Below are positions 58,267-64,000 of a stretch of DNA of 64,000 bases, piece after piece; the stretch's first letter is position 1; each line of letters begins with the position of its first letter. Under the pieces are notes generated by a model. It saw only the letters and a list, made by a program, of their open reading frames with translations. It had not been told where the DNA came from and did no database searches. This DNA is from Sthenelais limicola (Eukaryota > Annelida > Polychaeta > Phyllodocida > Sigalionidae). The stretch lies in assembly GCA_942159475.1 (NCBI GenBank), contig OW804096.1, forward strand, positions 88,267,784-88,331,783, read 5' to 3'. A program made the position numbers and the translations under genes.

Positions 58267-60935
58267 CGGAATCCCAATAGAATTCTATCAAGAATTTTGG
58301 GAAGATATTAAAGTAATTTTTATAGCAATGGCAAAAGAAGTCAAAAGGAAGGAAGAAAAAACCGAATCACAGAAAAAATCAGTGATTACCCTAATTCCAA
58401 AAAAAAATAACGATAAAAGACTAATCGCCTCTTGGAGACCTATTTCTCTGCTCAACGTGGATTATAAGATCTTGTCCAAAATAATAGCAAACAGAATATC
58501 TCCATTGTTAAATAATATGTTAAACGAAGACCAACATGGGTTTATCCCAGGTAGATACATAGGACACGCGACAAGGCGTATCACAGATGTGCTCACTAAG
58601 TGTCAGGAGGAAGGAGAAGAGGCCCTAGTGGTTTCTTTTGACTTCCAAAAAGCCTACGATACAGTGTCATGGGACTTGCTGTTTAAGGTTATAGAAAGCT
58701 TAAATTTAGGGGAGTATGTTTCAAAATGGATCCAAATACTCATACAGGACTCTAATGCGAGGGTACTGAATAATGGGCATTTTTCCAAAGAATTTTCCAT
58801 ACTAAGAGGCCTTAAGCAGGGCGACCCCCTATCTTCGTCCCTGTATATTTTAGTAGCAGAAATACTTGCAAATAACATAAGAGATAATGAAAGTATCCAG
58901 GGCATTTCTATAGGAGAAACAGAACACAAACTCGTCCAATTCGCCGACGATCTCACCGTTACTGTAAAAGATGAAAAATCTCTACAGGCGGTCTTAAAAG
59001 AGATAGAGCTTTTTGGTAAATCGTCAGGGTTGGTACTGAACAAAAATAAGACTAACGGCTTCAACGTTGGAGACCAGAGACTAGAGAGAGAGGATATCAA
59101 AAAGTTAGCCTGGAAGAATGAAATTAACATACTAGGAGTAACTCACGTTTACCCAAATAACTTACCTAGAGCAGAGATAGTAAATTTTGAAAAAATAAAA
59201 GAAAAAATTAACCTAGTTAAAAAACATTGGAGCAAAAGAGAGATTTCTCTCAAGGGTAGAATAATAGTGGCAAATAATTTGATATCCTCCCTCTCGACAT
59301 ACATAGCCTCAAATATCTATGTCAGTGAGGAAACGGTCAGAGAAATAAATAAATCCATAGACGAGTTCATATGGAAGAACAGAAAGCCCAAGGTAGCTAG
59401 GAAGTATTTAATACAGACTATAGAGCAGGGGGGTCTAAAACTTAGGAGTATGGGGGTATCCATAAAAACAAACAGGCTAAAATGGATAAAAGCCCTAATA
59501 GAGGGAAAAGAAAAGAAATGGGCGAGCTTTATGCAAACCAAAATAGAAGGAGAGTTGATAGCAGAGCTCAAAAGAAGAACGAGCGAACCAATAAGCATAG
59601 GGGTCCCCTTCTACGATGAAATACTAAAAGCCTGGTTTCAAGCACATGGCCAGAGAAGTCCGCAATCAGGCGAGGAGATTATGCTAGAAAGCCTGTGGAA
59701 AAACAGTTTAATCAAGACAGGGCTAAGAAGGGGTTTAATAAAAGCCTTCCAGAAAAAAAATATACTCCTGGTTAAAGACGTGGTTAAAGACAAAAAGTTA
59801 CTAACGAAACAAGAAATAAAAGAAAATTTCGGCATAAATCTGTCCTTCCTAGAGGAGCTGCAAATAATGCAGGCTATCCCGAGAGAATGGAAAAGAGTAA
59901 TAAGAAACGAAGCCGTAACGCTAAGGGGAAACCCCATATATATTGTAATGGGGAACAAAAGAGTCAACATAAAAAACCCAGGGAGAAACTTTAACTGGTA
60001 CCAATTTGTTCTAGAAGAAGAAAGAACGAAGAAAAATAGAAATGAAAAGTGGAATATATTGCTAGATTTACAAGCTAGCCGTATAAGCCAAGACCACTGG
60101 AAGCAAATATATATGTCACCCTATAAATGCATAGAAAATGTGAAACTTCAATCTTTACAATATAGAATAATAAATTGAATCATCTAAAAAATATAAAAAT
60201 AAAAGATACGCCAGAATGTGATACATGCGGGGAATATGACAACATAACCCACTTCTTCTATGACTGTGGAATCGTTCATGATCTATGGCAAAATATCGCC
60301 ATATGGCTAGCCGCTTCAGGTGACCAACACATGAAAGGACTAGGCTACCTATCTAGAGAAGAAATCCTACTTGGAAGTGCCCGAAAGGGAGCAAAAAAAA
60401 ACAAAATTGACTTTATTACCTTAACGGTAAAAAATTATATACATAGAACAAGACTCTTCGGAAAAGGGAATATAGATTTTATAGACGCGTTGAGAGAGAT
60501 TAGAAAACACTTAAATGACAAAAGGCTGTATGCGTACAAAAAGGAGGAATACAAAACTAAATTCCAACATTGGGAACGAATATGGGAATACTTGGGATAA
60601 AAATATGTCAAATAGGTTAATTAACTTTTGATCAGACTCGCGTTGTAAAGCCTCAAAAGGCTGCGAGCAGTAGAGAGGTCACGCGGCGGGTAACCCAAGA
60701 AACCCACAAGAAGATAACATCTTTCACCCCCAAACTAGTTCATACTTTGTTAACAGAAATACTACGCCTGTAATTTTATGTTGTTTTGAATGAGCTGAAA
60801 GAAAACAAGAAAAAGAAAAAAAAAATGAAAAAAAAAAGAGTTCATGAAAAATTGAATCGATAACACATGTCTTAGAATTGTACAAGCCCAGAAGGCAGGT
60901 TATAATGAATAAAACATTGTCAAAAAAAAAAAAAA
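58267..60935 (+). mobile_element. 5'-truncated L1/Tx1-like LINE
   Basis: The insert begins inside the region just before the reverse transcriptase, so ORF1 and the endonuclease are missing, as in abortive target-primed insertion. It ends with AATAAAACATTGTC and a poly(A) tail (60922-60935). A 14-bp target-site duplication flanks it. Confidence 0.92.
58328..60600 (+). pseudogene. L1/Tx1-like reverse transcriptase with one frameshift
   Basis: Open reading actually starts at the insertion edge (58268). RT motifs seen: LIASWRPISLLNVDYK, DQHGFIPGR, VVSFDFQKAYDTVSW, GLKQGDPLSS and QFADD (residues 204-208 counted from 58328). At 60176-60178 a stop ends the first frame; the C-terminal part continues from 60175 in another frame and contains the Cys/His motif CDTCGEYDNITHFFYDC seen near the end of L1-group ORF2. 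The break fits a single-base indel. Confidence 0.85.
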
Positions 60936-60949
60936 ACATATTTAACACG
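60936..60949 (+). repeat. Right target-site duplication of nested LINE
   Basis: ACATATTTAACACG, exact copy of 58253-58266. Confidence 0.9.
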
Positions 60950-61302
60950 AAGGTGTTACTAATCGTGGTTAAAGACCACATACTTACAACCTTCGTATAG
61001 ATCAACTATACGGAAGTTATCCGGTTTACGGGTAGAAAACTTCGTGGAGGCTGTGCCAGACCAGGGCGCCACCTTCAGTCCTCCGAGACAGTCAGTCAAG
61101 CGAGAAGCGAGTTGGTGGCCACACGTAAGTGGCTCGCATCAACCGCATTTTTTGGCTTTTACTTAGAGCAAGGAGAAATCCAGTTCACTGTAAGTAGCTA
61201 CAAACGTTAACTTTCATTGTTGGACCATTGTGATATTGAATATGAAACCATGTCATTATGTTACCATTGATGAATTACGATTGTTGAGATCTGGCCGCTT
61301 CC
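60950..61302 (+). other. Noncoding gypsy leader before third ORF
   Basis: No ORF. Contains GTAAGT donors (61125 and 61190) that could be used for a spliced subgenomic mRNA of the third ORF; this is a guess from position. Confidence 0.35.
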
Positions 61303-63405
61303 ATGGACATTCCGCCATGTGCATCAAGCCATGTGCATCAACGAGCGAGAGCGAAAGGACGCCCAGCACCCGCAGCCGCGGAAGGTAGAGCACCTGGTGC
61401 CACCTCATCCGTGCCAGACCCTCAGCCTGGTCCATCACGGCCCGCGGCTACCGTAAGGGTACCCCCACCCGCGGTCAACCGGGTAGGCATCGCTCGCACC
61501 CGGAAGGTGGTGGCTGATCGCGCAGCGGTCCTCCGGCTGGCTCTACAAGAGTCACTGGAAGGCTTCTGTGTGGATATCGCAGAGACCTACAGGCCTCTCG
61601 ATAATGTGGACCGTTTGTTTGATAGCCAAGCGGAAATCGCGCAGCTTAACAGGTCCCTCAATGAGCAGGAACTCCTGGTGGAGAGGGTAAACCTTCTCGA
61701 CACGCAAGTCAACGGACTTCGCCGGGAGAACCAGGAGCTGCATGCGGAGGTCACTCTGCTGAGAGCTCAGGCCGCGCATTGGGCTGCGAAACCTGCGTCT
61801 CCTCCGCCACCAAGGGTAGAGACGGCTCCTCCAGTGCAGAATCTGATTCTGCGGCTGGAACAGAGGAAAAAGGAGGTCCGCGAGAAGTTCAACAGGGCTT
61901 TGCGCGTAGCACTGTCTGTTCCTCCGGGTTTCGGAACGGGTGATCGTCAGACCGCTAAACCTCTTTTTGGAGGTATAGGTTGTGGCGCTCCCACCAACAC
62001 CCCAGCCCGCGTGCCCACAATCGTCGCGGCTACGATGGTGACACCGACCGCTGGTGGATCCGCGCTCGCTAACACAACTCCTCTCCGTAGCACAGAAACG
62101 GAGATGGAGGTAGACCCCCACGAGGGGTCAACTGCTCGGAAGGAGGAAGAAAAGACGACTCTACGGCGTCGTTTCGAGCAGGATCGGGTTGAGGCAGAAC
62201 AGCTCCGTATCAAACGTGAAGCTGCGCTAGCTGAGACACGCCTGATCAAAGAGGCCTTGGAGAGGAAACTCCGTGAAGAGGAAACTCTACGGCAGGCGGA
62301 AGATCAACGACTCTGACAGGAGGAGGCCGCTCTACGGCAAGCGGAAGAGCGACGACTCCGACAGGAGGAGGCCGCTCGTCAGCAGCTAGCAGCTGACACG
62401 GCCAAGCGGGAGACTGCTCTGGCTCTAAGCCGTCAGCGGGACCAAGACCAAGCGGCTCGTGACATGGCTTACTTCCGCGAGGAGGACGAGAAGGAGGAAG
62501 CTGAACGTCAGCAGGCCAAACTGGATCGGGAGATACAGGAGCTCCGCGAAACAGAAAGTCGGCTGCGAGTTGAGGCTCTCAACTCGCGTCAGCCGGCCTT
62601 TCCCCTATCCCACGGGATAGAACCTCCATCCGTCCAGGTAGTGGACCCTACGGGGATCCCCATGGACACTGGTGGCACGCTCATTGGTGTTACCGATCTA
62701 ACCCGGCAGCGCGAAAACCAGAGCGCGAGTACGGACACGGGGACCAACCCGCGGATGTCAGCAGCTACGTGGGGCCCTAACATGCTCCCGGGTAGCCACT
62801 CCGCGGAATTGGGGGAAGCGGCAGTATCACCTCCGGCTGCCGTCTCCACTCCCCGCTCGTACAGACCACCCCGAGGAGACGTCTCCTCGGCAACCAAGCG
62901 CCTCTCCTTTATAGAGGAGAAAACTTTGGTGGCACGGCCGGAACCGCCTCCGAGCGGAGAGGTCTCCCCAAAGCTTAAGGAAGCGCTACCTTTGGTGGAC
63001 ACGTCCACGAAGGGTCCGTTGGTAACCGAACCAGTGGCACCTCTTCCCGTAACCGCGCCCACGGGTACGAGTACGGAAGAGGTCAAGGGGAATGGTGACG
63101 TAATCCCGTTACCATGGCCTCGCACGGACGAGCGTACCAGCTCCGTGGACGGGCCGGTGACAGCAGGCTCGGGCTCTGACAAGTCGGTAGAAATATCGGA
63201 CGGGGAAGAGCACGAGCTACTGCAGGAGTCTGACTCTGATACGGGGTTGATCTACGATGATCTGGGACAGGAAGACAACGTAGTTGTCGTCCCAGATCCG
63301 CGATTCGACCTGTTCGATGAAGCCCTTATTAGGAACCTTTCGCTTCACGGCATCTCCAAAACGGAGGGTGAAGCTGAAGCAAAGGAGATGGGTGAGTTCG
63401 TCTAG
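61303..63405 (+). pseudogene. Third ORF of gypsy element: coiled-coil protein with one in-frame stop
   Basis: One frame of about 700 codons, broken only by TGA at 62314-62316. The N-terminus is Pro/Ala/Arg-rich, residues about 100-165 and 275-430 are long charged coiled coils, and the C-terminal half is Pro/Thr/Ser- and acid-rich. No signal peptide or membrane segment is visible, so it is not an obvious envelope protein although it occupies that position. The stop lies in a tandem repeat whose next unit has CGA at the same codon. Function unknown. Confidence 0.6.
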
Positions 63406-63835
63406 AACTCCCCAATAGGGCTTGGGATTCGCACTGCGATTCCCCGAGGCGGCAGTCTCGTGTGGGTTCATCTCACAGCGAGGGGAGGGCTCTCCTCTTC
63501 GCAGGTGGTGGTTTTATCCGCAAGACTAGTATGGTTCACTAGTCTCGCTTTTAATAATAAAGCTCGTGCACGAAAATTTGTTATGCTTCGAATGTACGCT
63601 TCCGATTGTACAGCACCGCGAGATCGGGACGGACAGGCATGTCCGATGGCCTCTTTAGGCCTATGAAGGCTACAAACCTTGGGGGGGAGTGCAAGCCTGG
63701 CTCTAGGATCCGTGCGGCGGAGTGGCATAACATTTGCCCCGCTGCACACAAGGGTCTAGAGCCACGAGGATCTCCTTGGTGCCACGGCGGACCCTACATA
63801 ACTAGTTATCGTGGACCTCCTCAACTCCAACTAGT
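63406..63835 (+). other. Gypsy 3' noncoding region
   Basis: GC-rich, short ORFs only; precedes the polypurine tract. Confidence 0.4.
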
Positions 63836-63845
63836 GAGGGGGCAG
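63836..63845 (+). promoter_or_regulatory. Polypurine tract of gypsy element
   Basis: GAGGGGGCAG directly abuts the 3' LTR start, as expected for the plus-strand primer. Confidence 0.7.
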
Positions 63846-64000
63846 TGTAGTGGGTCCGCCACCCGGAATACAGCGAGGCTGTCGACTATCGCCGAACACC
63901 AACCACGCTACGACAGCGGGGGCACTTCTACCGGAGCCGGAGACGACTACCACCAGTTCCGGCCAGTTCACCACCGTGCAGACGACACTGCAGACACCCT
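63846..64000 (+). repeat. 3' LTR of gypsy element (first 155 bases)
   Basis: Starts TGTAGTGGGTCC like the 5' LTR. It differs by two substitutions and lacks an 18-base segment present in the 5' copy at about 49051-49068. The remainder lies outside the window. Confidence 0.88.

Larger units (their letters stand above)
48935..64000 (+). mobile_element. Ty3/gypsy LTR retrotransposon with two nested insertions, 3' end outside window
   Basis: Order: 5' LTR, primer site, gag, protease-RT-RNase H-integrase, extra coiled-coil ORF, polypurine tract, start of 3' LTR. The integrase region is interrupted by a DIRS-type element (about 55070-57378), and a LINE is inserted at 58267-60935. Without these the element would be about 10 kb. 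Pol order (RNase H before integrase) places it with Ty3/gypsy. Several frameshifts in pol make it defective. Confidence 0.85.

Noticed and set aside
62589..63182. Long antisense ORF opposite the third gypsy ORF
   Set aside because: Shadow frame in GC-rich coding DNA with weaker coding character.
61303..63405. Envelope glycoprotein
   Set aside because: Position fits, but no signal peptide, membrane segment or cysteine pattern is present.

Overview
This is animal nuclear DNA, most likely from a marine invertebrate deuterostome and probably an echinoderm. The evidence is a multi-exon axonemal dynein gene of sea-urchin beta-heavy-chain type, a metazoan SUB1/PC4 gene, GT-AG introns throughout, frequent AGGCCTA motifs in noncoding DNA, and a dense mix of LINE, DIRS, Ty3/gypsy and foldback elements. 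The species call is inference; the gene content is read from the sequence.

Layout. (1) 1-20453, minus strand: the first 30 coding exons (3,145 codons) of an outer-arm dynein beta-type heavy chain (DNAH9/11/17 group), from the start codon to the first stalk helix; the 3' part of the gene lies beyond base 1. (2) 20454-21715: a shared upstream region between divergently transcribed genes, with an RFX X-box-like site. (3) 21716-24382 and 35317-38931, plus strand: two paralogous multi-pass membrane proteins that look like DUF4239/bestrophin-like proteins. Copy A has gained a signal peptide and a long acidic repeat domain; copy B lacks them. (4) 24383-35316: about 11 kb of intergenic DNA filled with inverted-repeat elements, several nested. 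(5) 39100-44250, minus strand: a nearly complete CR1-like LINE with intact ORF2 (endonuclease and reverse transcriptase) and an ORF1 that carries a NADAR (YbiA-like) domain between an L1-type RNA-binding module and a disordered tail. (6) 45394-46497, minus strand: a complete four-exon SUB1/PC4 gene. (7) 48935-64000: a Ty3/gypsy LTR retrotransposon whose body is interrupted by a truncated DIRS-type element and by a 5'-truncated L1/Tx1-like LINE with a 14-bp target-site duplication. An unusual coiled-coil third ORF precedes the 3' LTR, which runs off the window.

Functionally the host genes are unrelated: ciliary motility (dynein), an orphan membrane protein pair that may be channel-like, and a general transcription coactivator. 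The most notable item is the NADAR domain inside a LINE ORF1: a predicted ADP-ribose-processing fold carried by a retrotransposon ribonucleoprotein. I could not search databases, so novelty is not established.
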